Below, in pieces: positions 48,474-58,227 of a stretch of 64,000 nt of DNA. The notes beneath the pieces were generated by a model, which saw nothing but the letters and a program-made list of their open reading frames with translations, was not told where the DNA came from and did no database searches. Position 1 is the first letter of the stretch; every line of letters begins with the position of its first letter. The stretch comes from Nitratireductor sp. GISD-1A_MAKvit (GTDB lineage: Bacteria > Pseudomonadota > Alphaproteobacteria > Rhizobiales > Rhizobiaceae), in NCBI RefSeq assembly GCF_040819555.1, contig NZ_CP161920.1, positions 3,161,001-3,225,000 of the forward strand. The letters are read 5' to 3'. Both the position numbers and the translations under genes were made by a program.

Positions 48474-49731
48474 TCAGACAAGGGTCCTTCCGCCTGGACT
48501 CACCCCCTCGAAGAAGGGGCGATAGGGTTCGCCGTGCTTGACCACAGCGTGTACGGTGCGCGCCATCTTGGCCGCGATGGCGGTGTAGGCCTTGCGGCGC
48601 AAATGGGCGTTATGTCGATCTCGTGCGATGTAGCGTTCGAACTTGTCGCGGAAGCTGTTCGTGCGTTTGAGTACGGCAACCTGCCCAGCCATCCAGAAGG
48701 TCGCGCTATAGTCGGGCATTGCCGTATTTGGAGATCCGGCTCTGGCCGCGGAACATGCCGGACTGGACGGTGGCGAGGTCCATGCCGCAGAACTTCAGGA
48801 ATTGGCGGTGATGGCGAAAACGGCGCAAATCCCCGGCCTCTGCCAGGATGGTCAGGGCGTTGATCGGGCCGATCCCGGGGATGGTTGTCAGAAGCTGGTA
48901 ATCGGGATGATCGGATAGAAGCTCGACGGCCCGCGCCTCGATCTCGTTGCGTTGGCGAACCAGGCTTCGGCCTTCGGCCAACACGAGGCGGAACATGCGC
49001 ACGGCGTCGGAATCCGGGTGAACCGGCAGGCCCACAGAGCCAACCGCCGTTGAGTAAATATCTGAGAGCAGGCGCTCTTTGGACACCTTGCGGCCGACCA
49101 CCTGCCAGGCGTCGGCGACGAAGACCTCCTTGCTCATGGCCGTGATCATGCCGGGCGTTGGATACTTCTCGAGAAAGGCGAGAAACCAGTCGGTTCGCGA
49201 GCTTCGATGAAACCGTTCGGCCTCGGGAAAGTAGAGCGGCAGGTAATGCGTCAGAATGCGGTGCCAGAGCTCGGTCTTCGAACGCGAGACGATCTCATGG
49301 GTCTTCGACAACTCCTGGATGTCGGCAACGCCGGTCGCAAGCGGATCGTGGAAGAACTGCACCGCGCCGATCTCCAGCATGCGCAGGATGACCTGGGCGT
49401 CCTTCGGATCGTTCTTGTCCCAGCTGTTGTGCAGGGCCTCACGCGTTCGAGCCAGGCCAACAGAGGACACGAGCTTCAGATCGAACCCGGCCTGGCCGAG
49501 ATGATGCGCCAACGGTCGATGATAGTTGCCGGTCGCCTCGAACCCGATCCTCACAGGCAGACCGTAGTCCATAAGTATGGCGGCCAAGCGCCGAAAGTCG
49601 TCGAGTGTGTTTGTGATCGTCAATCGACGGCGGCGCTTCTTGCCAGGCGCGCCGATCAGCACCTCATGGCGGTGCTTGGAAATGTCGATGGCGACCAACA
49701 AGGTCGAGGCGGTAGTATCGGTGGCGGTCAT
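48474..49731 (-). pseudogene. IS110-family transposase with a late frameshift
   Basis: DEDD-type transposase of the IS110 family. STLLVAIDISKHRHEVLIG carries the first acidic residue, IGFEATGNYHRPLAHHL and KNDPKDAQVILRM follow, and the C-terminal domain has LLTTIPGIGPINALTIL and FLKFCGMDLA. The main frame stops after KYGNARL (48706) and the tail continues in another frame as ATFWMAGQVAVLKRTNSF. One extra base near CTATAGC would explain it; unlike the other frameshifts in this window, this site is not GGCC. ATG at 49731 follows GAGGAG. Confidence 0.82.
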
Positions 49732-49787
49732 AGCCGGTCTCCTCAGCGGTGTGATTTGTGCAAAACCACTGTTGAGACCTGAGACCC

Positions 49788-49838
49788 GGTTATGGCCACC
49801 CGCTGCGCTATTTGGGGGCTGCGCGCGCGGCCATAACC
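49788..49838. repeat. Inverted repeat beside IS110
   Basis: GGTTATGGCC (49788-49797) and its exact complement GGCCATAACC (49829-49838) enclose a 31-base GC-rich loop just upstream of the transposase start. It could be a structural element of the IS110 end, but the IS boundary is not defined. Confidence 0.5.
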
Positions 49839-49844
49839 TCAAAC

Positions 49845-50219
49845 AAGCGCTTCTTCCCGAGGTGCTACGGGTCGAGTTACATCTCTGGTGAATTGGCCGA
49901 TTGGCTTGAAGACCGGCAAATCGATCATGTGCGGGGTGCGCCTTACCACCCCCAGACCCAGGGCAAGATCGAGCGCTGGCACCAGACTCTGAAGAACCGC
50001 ATCTTGCTGGAAAACTACTACCTGCCCGGTGATCTCAGGCAACAGATCGATGCATTTATCGATCATTACAACCACCGGCGCTATCACGAGAGCCTCCAAA
50101 GCCTCACCCCGGCCGCTGTCTTCTTCGGGCGCGGCCAGACCATTCTGAAACAACGAGAAAAGATCAAACGGAAGACCATCGAAACCCGGCGCTTGCTTCA
50201 CCGCAAATACGCCGCATAA
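49845..50219 (+). pseudogene. C-terminal fragment of a second IS3-family transposase
   Basis: From about 49870 the frame reads SYISGELADWLEDRQIDHVRGAPYHPQTQGKIERWHQTLKNRILLENYYLPGDL and ends KYAA at 50219. This is the last ~115 residues of an integrase-type (rve) domain, including the catalytic glutamate in QGKIERWH. It belongs to a different IS3 subgroup from the OrfA/OrfB at 44.9-48.2 kb, so it is not that element's missing end. The N-terminal part is absent. Confidence 0.82.
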
Positions 50220-50562
50220 TCACAGCAATCAGATGAGCCAGATCCTCTCTTAGCTCAGGACAACAAATGTCCCAAAATCCCTGACGACGGACACTCATTC
50301 GTGTCGTCAGCCTGCCGAGATTTTTGCTCTTCCATTCCCGCCCCCACAGTTCGTTGCTTGCACCCATAGCGGGCAATCCATTGCGAGCCGGTGAGAGAGA
50401 TCGTTCAAATGCAACCGATCTCGGAACTAAACAACATTACTGCTCAACGAGGCTCCGGAGCGTCACTATGTGCGTTTCTGTAATTCCGATTCCAAAACAT
50501 GGAGTAATGGGGGGAATACGTTCAGAACAGTGCATCACCATGTGACCCGAACAGCGCCAGCA
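50220..50562. other. Non-coding remnant DNA
   Basis: 343 bases after the IS3 fragment with short degraded frames only. I see no gene, repeat or RNA. Confidence 0.4.
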
Positions 50563-50850
50563 CTAACCGAAGCGGCCCATCCGGCGGTGAAGCACCCGCA
50601 TGACCTGCTCCCGGTCATAGCCGTCGTCGACCAACCGTCGCCTTGCGTACCTGAGAATCCACTGCAGCGCGTTTGGACGAAGTGAAGGGTTCCGCGCTGC
50701 TGCGCTTGCGAAAGCTGCCACGGCAGCAGCAACAGCAACATCGATGGCTGACGCTTCTGGCCGTCTCTCCGCTGCCAGCCGTTTTCGGTAGCGCTGCTGG
50801 CGCTCCCTGTGGGATGCATCATCTGACTTCCCTAGTCGGGGCATCTTCAT
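50563..50850 (-). CDS. Small basic hypothetical protein
   Basis: A 95-residue protein preceded by a strong GAGGAGA. The basic start (SHRERQQRYRKRLAAERRPE) is followed by an Ala-rich helix (AIDVAVAAAVAAFASAAARN) and RPNALQWILRYARRRLVDDGYDREQVMRVLHRRM. I do not recognise a named family. The good ribosome-binding site and composition suggest a real island gene. Confidence 0.55.
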   Translation of the reverse strand: MKMPRLGKSDDASHRERQQRYRKRLAAERRPEASAIDVAVAAAVAAFASAAARNPSLRPNALQWILRYARRRLVDDGYDREQVMRVLHRRMGRFG

Positions 50851-51143
50851 TCTCCTCTGTCCCGTCACTACGAGACAAGGATACCGGACACCCATGCAAG
50901 GAACAAAAGCCGGTGGAAGGAGGACAAGGAAGCGACTGTGCACGAACAGCGACAGCCACCCTTCCCTCCGCTCGAGCACGTCGTTTGCCGGAGTAACGCT
51001 TTCCACTGTCTCGGAATCGACTTTTGAGAGATCTGAATCGCTTGTTCGTGAAGCAGAATCCGCAGAAGATCTCAATTTATTTTGAAGAGATGCCTTGCCT
51101 GCACATGGAGATGCATTCTTCAGCTGTCAGAATCGCATTTCCC

Positions 51144-51551
51144 TTATCCGGAATCGTTGGTCCGCATTCCGGAATCGGCTTCCACCGATCCGGAATCCAC
51201 ACATCTCAATTTATTTCGCGTTGCAGGCACTGCATTATGCGCTGGCTGCATCTCATCACGCATCATTGCGCATTGCCGCACCTGGTCGATGACTTGAGCA
51301 AGCGGCTCGCCTTCAAGTGTTCCGTGCTCAACAAGCGCCTCAGCTACAAGCCTGATCCCGCTGACATTCTGTCGAACCAGTGAAAGTGCTTCTGCATAGG
51401 CTTCGTCCAGACGCTTACTCACTCTCCCTCGCATTTCGGGATCGCGTGCGAGAGCATCCTCCCAGCCATCCGGTGAACGATAGACGAGCGACAGGACGGA
51501 TGATGAAAGACAAGCGAGTGTGAGAGCGAAAAGCTGTGCAGACATAGCCAA
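51144..51551 (-). pseudogene. Remnant resembling the C-terminus of an FtsH-like zinc protease
   Basis: The frame includes RVSKRLDEAYAEALSLVRQNVSGIRLVAEALVEHGTLEGEPLAQVI, similar to the helical end of AAA/FtsH-like metalloproteases. The AAA and HExxH parts are missing. The preceding 30 codons and the last 35 are unlike that family. I read it as a decayed fragment in the degraded right end of the island. Confidence 0.4.
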
Positions 51552-51577
51552 AAGCGCTAACTGCCACTGATCGTGAG

Positions 51578-51895
51578 ATGGGTTTACTGTTGCGGCGCAG
51601 GCGCAAGCAGATTGGGCTCACCCAAGCTGATTTGGGAACAGCATTGCATGTGTCCACGCAGCAAGTTCAGAAATACGAGTGTGGTCATGATCGCATCAGC
51701 GCCGCGAGCTTGTATAAGGCCGCGCAGTTGCTGGGTGTTCCCGTGACCTACTTTTTCGATGAGGACGAGCTGCCTCCGGCAGCTACCTGCCAGGAGCGCG
51801 TCTGCCTCGATCTCGTGGAAGCGTATCTACGCATCAAAAACCGAGAGCGGCGTAAAGCATTGCTTGCTTTGGTACAAAGCCTCTCCGACACATGA
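51578..51895 (+). CDS. XRE-family transcriptional regulator
   Basis: A 105-residue regulator with a clear HTH_3 domain (LLLRRRRKQIGLTQADLGTALHVSTQQVQKYECGHDRISAASLYKAAQLLGVPVTYFFDEDE, residues 3-65) followed by a short helical tail. The form is common in rhizobial islands and phage remnants. No adjacent target gene is evident. Confidence 0.8.
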   Translation: MGLLLRRRRKQIGLTQADLGTALHVSTQQVQKYECGHDRISAASLYKAAQLLGVPVTYFFDEDELPPAATCQERVCLDLVEAYLRIKNRERRKALLALVQSLSDT

Positions 51896-52822
51896 GAAAG
51901 CAGCACCCCAACCTTATCGCCGACAATCGCCGCTGACTGATAAGGGACCGCTGAGCAGCGGTGCGGCGATTTGCCCTGTCCCGTATTGTTCGCGGCAGCA
52001 ACCACTCCGCGCCCTCCCGAATCTCTTTCCGAGGTGGCTCCCTTTGAGAGCACCGATCAGCATGTCGGCAGCATGGCCAATCGGAACACGCAATGCCCCT
52101 TGACTGCATCACAAATGTGATCCACAAAACTGCTACACAGAGTGCCGATCGGCGCTGCCAACCCCTTGGGCTTCCAAGCGGGCGGTGGATTACGTGCGTA
52201 CACTGGCTTAGAATCCTAGGCCCGCTCTCGATAGCCATTGCGCTGGTTCGCGCGCAGCGGTGCACGTTCGCCACGGGAAGCACCGCAAACGACGCTCACA
52301 TTTATATCCATCAGCCGCTGCGTCGCCGATGAGTTCCTTGAGAAAATCCGTGTCGTCGCTATTGGCGATCAGCGCCGGAAGTTCAATCATGCGCACGATC
52401 ATCCAATAGAACGCACTGGGAGGGTAGAGCCACGAAATTCCACCCAATCATTGCTATGCAGATCTATCACGCCTATACCGAGAAAAATACGACGTGCAGA
52501 TGGATAAAAAATTCATCACGACATTATTATGCACATATAAAATAAAATACACGAGATATAATTAAAATATTATAATTTGTATTAATTTATATATGTTATA
52601 TTTATGTGAAATATTCACTCTCAACAATCCTCGAATACCTGATGGATGAAACTTCGCAAATTCCAAAATTTAATTGGTCATTCTAAGCGCGCTGGCCTCC
52701 CATTACGATGTAGGCGGAACGGTGCCAAACCGAACTCTCCTGCAAGCCAAAGCATGACGATCTGCGCCAGATCGTGACGCATGCGCTGAGCTAGCAAAAG
52801 AGCTTGCCGGACGGAACCCTCA
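51896..52822. other. 927-base gene-poor segment with a repeat and an AT-rich patch
   Basis: No convincing gene. It contains copy A of a ~130-bp repeat (52087-52216) and, at about 52500-52680, a stretch that is almost pure A/T, quite unlike the rest of the window. The AT patch could be a foreign fragment or a junction of two elements. Short frames through it have no motif. Confidence 0.5.
52087..52216 (+). repeat. Degenerate direct repeat copy A (element-end sequence)
   Basis: About 130 bases matching 54306-54432 at roughly 80% by eye. Shared words include CCTTGACTGCA, TCCACAAAACTG, GCCGATCGGCGCTGC, AACCCCTTGG and CTGGCTTAGAATCC. Copy B runs directly into the attR core; copy A keeps only GAATCC of it. 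It is probably the relic end of a related element. Confidence 0.75.
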
Positions 52823-54038
52823 ATGAAATATCGTAATATCAACCGACTCTTTACGCTGGCCTGTTTCTCAATGCCGCCGATAGTCGGTTCTGCGACAAGC
52901 GTGATCTGGCACGGTGGCGCGCTGTGCTGTGTTTTCGAGGTGGTTACGGGACGGAAGCGGCTGAGCACCGACCGCACGATGCGCTGGATAGCCATCCTAA
53001 TGCTGCTTTATGTGGCGGCGAATCTTGTCGCCTTTCTGGCCAATGACCCTTCTTGGCAGCGTGTCTACAAACTCCTACCGCTTGCGACCTTCGCTCTGTT
53101 TCCCTTTTCCTACTCGATCTGGACAATCGCCAATCGGGACGAAGTGGCACAGGCCCGCACTCGTGGGAGCGGTCATTGCAAGTTTCGGCGCGCTGATTTT
53201 TGCCTTTGTGCAGTCTGAGTTTCTCGGACTGCGTGCCGAGGGTGGCGCGGGCAACGCACTTGTGTTTGCGGATGTGGCTTGCCTTGCGGGGCTCACCTGT
53301 CTGGCAGGGGGACTTATCCTCGACAGTAAGAAGGCGCTTTTTCTCCTGCTAGCCTTCGCCGCTGCTTTTGGAGCCGTACTGCTTTCAGAATCACGTTCTG
53401 TCTGGCTTGTCATGATCGTGCTCGCTCTCCTGCAACTCTTCATTTTCCGCGCGCGCGTCTTTACGGTCCTGCGCGGGCATGTGCTCGCACTGCTGGGCGT
53501 CGCCCTGCTCTTGCTGATCCTAACCTCCGGCCTGATCGTCAGCCGATTCGATGCTCTCTGGCAGAATGTCGATAGACTTATGACCGGGGGTGACTACAAC
53601 ACCTCCATCGGATTGCGGGTAGCGCTCTGGGAAAGTGGCCTTCGGCTCTTTGCCGAGAGCCCGATTTTCGGTCACGGAATGCAGAACACCTCGGCGCTCA
53701 TCAAGGAATATGTGCTGCGGGATTTCGGCATTGAGGTTGGGTTCACCCATTTCCACAACGGCTTCATGACCATCTTTATCGAAGGGGGCATTGTGGCAGG
53801 GTGTGCGGTGATCGCGATGTTCGCGGTGATCACCGTCTTTGCAATCAAGAGCCTTGGAAACAAAGAGGACCCGCTTGCCCGTCTCGGCGGCGCGATGCTG
53901 CTCATGCTTGCAGCGGTCTATGCCGGAGGCGGCAGCGTGAATGTCATGTTCGGCCATGACATTCTCGACGCCGTTTTCATGGTCTTTCTGATCGTGGGGC
54001 TCTTCCTGGCGCAGGGAGAGACGCGTGGTTTTGATTGA
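52823..54038 (+). CDS. O-antigen ligase/polymerase family protein (Wzy_C, frameshifted)
   Basis: A polytopic membrane protein, about 404 residues when corrected. Residues ~1-110 contain several helices, then GLILDSKKALFLLLAFAAAFGAVLLSESRSVWLVMIVL, a periplasmic loop with GLRVALWESGLRLFAESPIFGHGMQNT and FTHFHNGFMTIFIEGG typical of Wzy/WaaL proteins, and further helices. Removing one C from GGCCC at 53152-53156 joins VAQ-AALVGAVIASFG. It would polymerise or ligate O-chains. Its codon use resembles the resident genome more than the left part of the island. Confidence 0.78.
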
Positions 54039-54305
54039 AATACAACCTTTGCCTATGCGCTTCAAAAGCGTTGAACATCGTCTCCTCCGAAAAGTCGAAA
54101 TGTAGGGCGCGTTGCCAGAAACGTGGGACTGGCGACAGAGTGTGTACCGATCTGTAATTGATGACCTTTCCCTCACATCATTCAAAGGCCTCACTGCGTA
54201 CCATCAGACGGGTGTTGAGCAGCTGATCGACCTGTTCTGGTGAACGCTCAGGACTTTCAGAGTTATCACTCTTTGGAGCCACCCTGTTATCAGTTACCCG
54301 AGCCT

Positions 54306-54432
54306 CACGCCCCCCCTTGACTGCACCACAAAAGTGCTCCACAAAACTGGCGCACAGAGAGCCGATCGGCGCTGCTAACCCCTTGGACTTCCAAGAGGGC
54401 CTTTGATGCTTGTGCAAGCTGGCTTAGAATCC
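54306..54432 (+). repeat. Degenerate direct repeat copy B, abutting attR
   Basis: Second copy of the ~130-bp sequence at 52087-52216. It ends within the 20-bp attR core, so it is the terminal sequence of the integrated element. The two copies bracket the O-antigen ligase gene. Confidence 0.75.
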
Positions 54433-54446
54433 AGGTTCCCCAGCCA
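54427..54446 (+). repeat. attR core of the genomic island
   Basis: GAATCCAGGTTCCCCAGCCA, identical to the tRNA-Gln 3' end at 18793-18812 and in the same orientation. No tRNA body precedes it, as expected for the distal attachment site. Confidence 0.9.
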
Positions 54447-54661
54447 GTTTCTCTTTCACATCCGCACATTGTTTTCTTACGGTGAAGTTTCGGCAGCCTC
54501 GTCAAACGGGGCGCGAGTGAGAGCGGACCGAGCCCTCTCTTATTGATATCGATACCTTTGAAGGGCTCAGCAGCAATCGTCAGCGCGCAGATCCAAAACG
54601 CAAACGGAGATGAACGCGCGAAGGGCTGTTCTCCGCGCGCCATTCTCTCCATATCGCTCCG

Positions 54662-56945
54662 TCAGAACTTGCCGACCACGTTCAAAAACACGCCCTGATC
54701 GTCGAGCGTAAGGTCTCTCAGGTCGTCGGAAAAACGCCCGAAATTATACCCCACACCAACTTTGAAGTTGCTTCCGACATGGCGGTAGAGTGCCGTCAGC
54801 GCACCGAAGTCGGTGGTGTCGGCCTCGGGCATGTGCAGCACCCTGCCCTCAAGCAGAAGATCCCATTTCCTGATCACGTGCAGATCGGCCCGCAGAATTC
54901 CCAGATGCGCCGACGAGCGCTGCCAGTTCTGCTCGAAACCCGTGCCCGAACCGCTTGCAGTGCGGTATTTCACCTCGCCATATCGGAAGCCGTATTTGCC
55001 GCCGATGGAAAGCCAGGGCACCAGGTCATAGGTCACGTCGGCAGACAGAATGTGGCTGCGCTGGGCTGGCGCATAGGCATCGCCCGTAGCGCCGCTGACC
55101 AACTGGTTGTTGCCAGGCATGTCGTAGAGCCAGGTGTATTTGAACAGCGCGTTGAGCCGGTCGTGATCCACCGGTCGATAGGCATAGCCCAGCGACGCCT
55201 CCACATAGTCGGTATCCTTGAACGAGGTCACCGTCGAGCGTGTGTCGGAAAGGACCGCGTCGATATTGGCCATCAGGCGCCAGTTTTCGCTGGTCTTCCA
55301 GGAAACGCCCGCAGCGAACAGATATGTGTTCTGGTCCCGCGTACCGTCCTGGGAATCCTCGATGCGAACCTCGCCACGGACCCGCGCGGTGATGCCCGCT
55401 TCTTCATCCTTGTAGGCCACGGCCAGTGATGGCGCGTATCGTTCGAAGTCGGAGCGCTGGAGGCCGGTTGCCGGATCGATCGTGTCGTCGCGCACCTGCC
55501 CGGCCTCGAAGCCCGCATCGACGGTCCACACATCATCGGGCGTGTAGATCACGCCATAGGTCTGGGTGAGCGCGCGGCGTTTGCCAAACATGTCGTAGCT
55601 GCTTTCGGCATAGGCCCGAGGCCATGTCGTCCATGCGGCGGCGCACGCCCGCCACGATCGCGCCCCTGTCCGAGCCGACAAGGTCATGACTGCGATTGAG
55701 ATCGAAGGCACGGTCGGGATCGAGCCTGTAGCCGATATAGTAGTGCTCATCGTCATTGGGGTCGTAGTTGAGGGCGGCAAGAGCGCCGAGCCCGTGGGTG
55801 CCGTAGGAGACCTCGCCGGAAACACCCACCATTTCCGTCAGTTGCACCTCTGCACCGACACCGATGCGATCGTTGCGGTCAATGTCGCCCGAACGCTCTA
55901 GGGTCGCCTGCCCGAACACATAGACAAGATGATCGTCGTCAAAGCGATGGTCGATGCGCACACCGGCATCGAGACGGGAGCCATCATAGCCGCTTTTGCC
56001 TGCCGAAATGGCGCGTGGCGACATGAGCTCGGTGTAGGAAACACCGAAGGAGACCTTCCAGTATTCATCCACCTGCCAGGCAATCGAGGAGGTGCCGTCG
56101 CGCTTGATCTGGCCATCATCGTCGCGGAAATCGTCATAGGCGAGCTTCAGCCCAACCCGGTCGTTCAGGGCGAGATCGGCATGCGCACCCCATATCCGCC
56201 TGTCGACATCCACCTCGTCGTAAAGCGTGGAGAAGCCGGCCTGCTTTTCCTCGTAATAGCCGCCGAGCGTTCCTTTCATGCCGGCGCTTTCTAAGTCCTC
56301 CAGATCGACCTGACCGCGCACCCGCCAGGCCATGGCCGAGCGGTCACGGCTGCCTGCCGTGCCGTAATCGCTGGAGGTCAGTCCACCATCCGTCGAGCGT
56401 GAAGAGCCAAAGCCGGGACCTTTGGAATGCGCCATTTCAGCTTCAAGAAAGGTGGTTTCTGAATGACGCAGCTCGATATCGGCGCCGAGCGCCTGCTGAT
56501 CGGCAAGCCCGGTCGTTTCATTCATGCCGGTCACGCCGACACGAACCCTGTCGTTCACCCAGTGCTGGGCGCGACCGCCATAGACATAGCCGTCGACATC
56601 CCCGGCCACCGGTTCGAACTCGTATTGCGCGGTCAGATAGACCTTGTTGCCCCCGAGCGCCCCGTTTCGAACCGGAGCATCGGTTCCCGTGGAGGAGGAG
56701 AGCGGTCGATTCAGGATGATGACGCCCTGCATGTAATCAATGCGGTAATCCTGTCCGAACTGCAGCACGCGTCGCTCGATGATCCGGCCGGTGACACCAT
56801 CGCGGATTTCGACGGTGACCGTTTCCGAGCCCTCGACAATATCCTGCCGTTTCAGGAAATAGGCCGAGCCGCCGGTGGCGAGAAAGGCCTCCCGCTGCGG
56901 CAGCGTGTCGGGCTGTGCAGCATAGAGCGTCACCTCGGTGCGCCG
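54662..56945 (-). pseudogene. C-terminal beta-barrel part of a large outer-membrane protein (5' end lost, frameshifted)
   Basis: About 760 residues of repeated beta strands with alternating aromatic residues and a terminal phenylalanine (VFLNVVGKF), typical of outer-membrane barrels. The upstream part has YFLKRQDIVEGSETVTVEIRDGVTGRIIE and YRIDYMQGVIILNRPLSS. A +1 shift at GGCCC 55613-55617 separates the two frames; removing one base joins RRMDDMAS to AYAESSYDMFGKRR. The protein begins abruptly at about 56945 where the sequence becomes rfbC, so the N-terminus and any signal peptide are deleted. Role unknown. Confidence 0.72.
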
Positions 56946-57327
56946 TGTGCTCCTCCAGCGTGACAAAACCATGGGCAAAGCCCTTTGGCACGAGCAGCTG
57001 GTTCCAGCGCTCCTCGGAAAGCTCGACGCCCACCCATTGTCCGAAGGTCGCCGAATCGCGCCGGATGTCCACCGCCACGTCGAAGATGCGTCCCTTCAGG
57101 ACACGGACCAGCTTGTCCTGCGCTCTGGGCGGGAGCTGGTAGTGAAGGCCACGCAGCACGCCCTTGCGGGCCGAATAGGACTGGTTGTCCTGTACAAAGA
57201 CCAGATCGATCCCATGGGCCGCGAGCTTTTCCTGGTTGTAGGTCTCCGAGAAATAGCCGCGCTCGTCACCGAATTTTTCAGGCGTGATTTCGAAGACACC
57301 TTCCAGCCCGAGGGGGCGAACCTCCAT
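56946..57327 (-). pseudogene. rfbC: Truncated dTDP-4-dehydrorhamnose 3,5-epimerase (resident copy)
   Basis: Residues 1-~128 of RfbC are normal (EVRPLGLEGVFEITPEKF, RGLHYQLPPRAQDKLVRV, VPKGFAHGFVTLEE). The sequence then switches at about 56945 to the outer-membrane protein gene read in the wrong frame, giving nonsense to a stop at 56737. The catalytic tyrosine region after FVTLE is lost, so the product should be inactive. Its ATG shares one base with the rfbA stop. The island supplies an intact rfbC. Confidence 0.85.
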
Positions 57328-58211
57328 CACTGCAATTCTCCTTCCTCGACACGGCGTTTCAGATAGGTTCCATATTCGGTCTTGCCGAAGATATCGGCTC
57401 TCGCAAGCACCTTTTCCTTGCTCAGCCAGCCCATATGAAAGCCGATTTCCTCCGGACAGGCGATCTTGATGCCCTGCCGGTGCTCGATGGTGCGCACGAA
57501 AGCGGAGGCCTCGTGCAGGCTGTCATGCGTTCCGGTGTCCAGCCATGCGTAGCCGCGCCCCAGCTGCTGAACACACAGGGTTCCACGCTCCAGATAGGCG
57601 TTGTTCACGGCAGTGATCTCAAGCTCGCCACGCTCCGATGGGGTGATTCCGGCGGCGATTTCCACGACGTCGTTGTCGTAAAAATACAGGCCCGTCACCG
57701 CCCAGCTTGACTTGGGAACCCGCGGTTTCTCCTCAATGGTCTGCGCCACGCCCGTTTCACGGTCAAACGAGACGACACCATAGCGCTGCGGGTCGTCCAC
57801 CCGATACGCGAAGACGGTAGCCCCCACCTCCTGCTGCAGCGCGGAGCGGCAAAGGTCGGGCAATCCGACGCCGTAAAAGATGTTGTCTCCCAGGATCATC
57901 GCCACCGAATCGTCACCGATGAAATCGCGCCCGATGATGAAAGCTTCCGCAAGACCGTTCGGCTCGGCCTGTTCGGCGTAGGTAAGCTCGATGCCGAAAT
58001 CTTCCCCCGTGCCCAGAAGTTCGCGGAAAACTGGCAGGTCGCGCGGGGTGGAGATGATGAGGATCTCGCGGATGCCCGCAAGCATCAGCGTGCTTAACGG
58101 GTAATAGATCATCGGCTTGTCGTAGACAGGCAGAATTTGCTTGGATACGCCGAGAGTGAGCGGATATAGACGCGTTCCGCTCCCTCCGGCCAGAATGATT
58201 CCCTTCAACAC
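57327..58211 (-). CDS. rfbA: Glucose-1-phosphate thymidylyltransferase (resident copy)
   Basis: An intact 294-residue Rfb[66 protein letters not shown] and [15 protein letters not shown]. It makes dTDP-glucose. It is paralogous to the island gene at 31.6-32.5 kb and follows its GT2 by 16 bases, in the same gene order as the island set. No resident rfbB or rfbD is present in the window. Confidence 0.95.
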   Translation of the reverse strand: MLKGIILAGGSGTRLYPLTLGVSKQILPVYDKPMIYYPLSTLMLAGIREILIISTPRDLPVFRELLGTGEDFGIELTYAEQAEPNGLAEAFIIGRDFIGDDSVAMILGDNIFYGVGLPDLCRSALQQEVGATVFAYRVDDPQRYGVVSFDRETGVAQTIEEKPRVPKSSWAVTGLYFYDNDVVEIAAGITPSERGELEITAVNNAYLERGTLCVQQLGRGYAWLDTGTHDSLHEASAFVRTIEHRQGIKIACPEEIGFHMGWLSKEKVLARADIFGKTEYGTYLKRRVEEGELQ

Positions 58212-58227
58212 GACCTCCAGTTACACG

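Larger units (their letters stand above)
18813..54446. mobile_element. 35.6-kb genomic island at tRNA-Gln carrying surface polysaccharide and S-layer-like secretion genes
   Basis: Bounded by a 20-bp direct repeat of the tRNA-Gln 3' end, with a tyrosine recombinase gene 160 bases inside the left end. The polysaccharide and secretion genes are visibly less GC-rich than the flanking core genes, especially 21.2-41.6 kb and the AT-rich patch near 52.5 kb. Cargo comprises a glycan ABC exporter, glycosyltransferases, dTDP-rhamnose synthesis, type I secretion, an RsaA-like protein and several insertion sequences. No conjugation or replication genes are seen, so it would need helper mobility or natural transfer. 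Part of the right end may derive from a second element. Confidence 0.88.

Noticed and set aside
47968..50219. Treating 47968-48267 and 49845-50219 as the two halves of one IS3 orfB split by IS110
   Set aside because: The two parts belong to different IS3 subgroups: the first stops at the IS407-type VSDN motif and the second has a distinct GAPYHPQTQGKIERWH pattern.
8172..55617. Phase variation as the cause of the GGCC frameshifts
   Set aside because: The runs are only 3-4 bases long and occur in housekeeping genes such as katA, so slipped-strand switching is unlikely.
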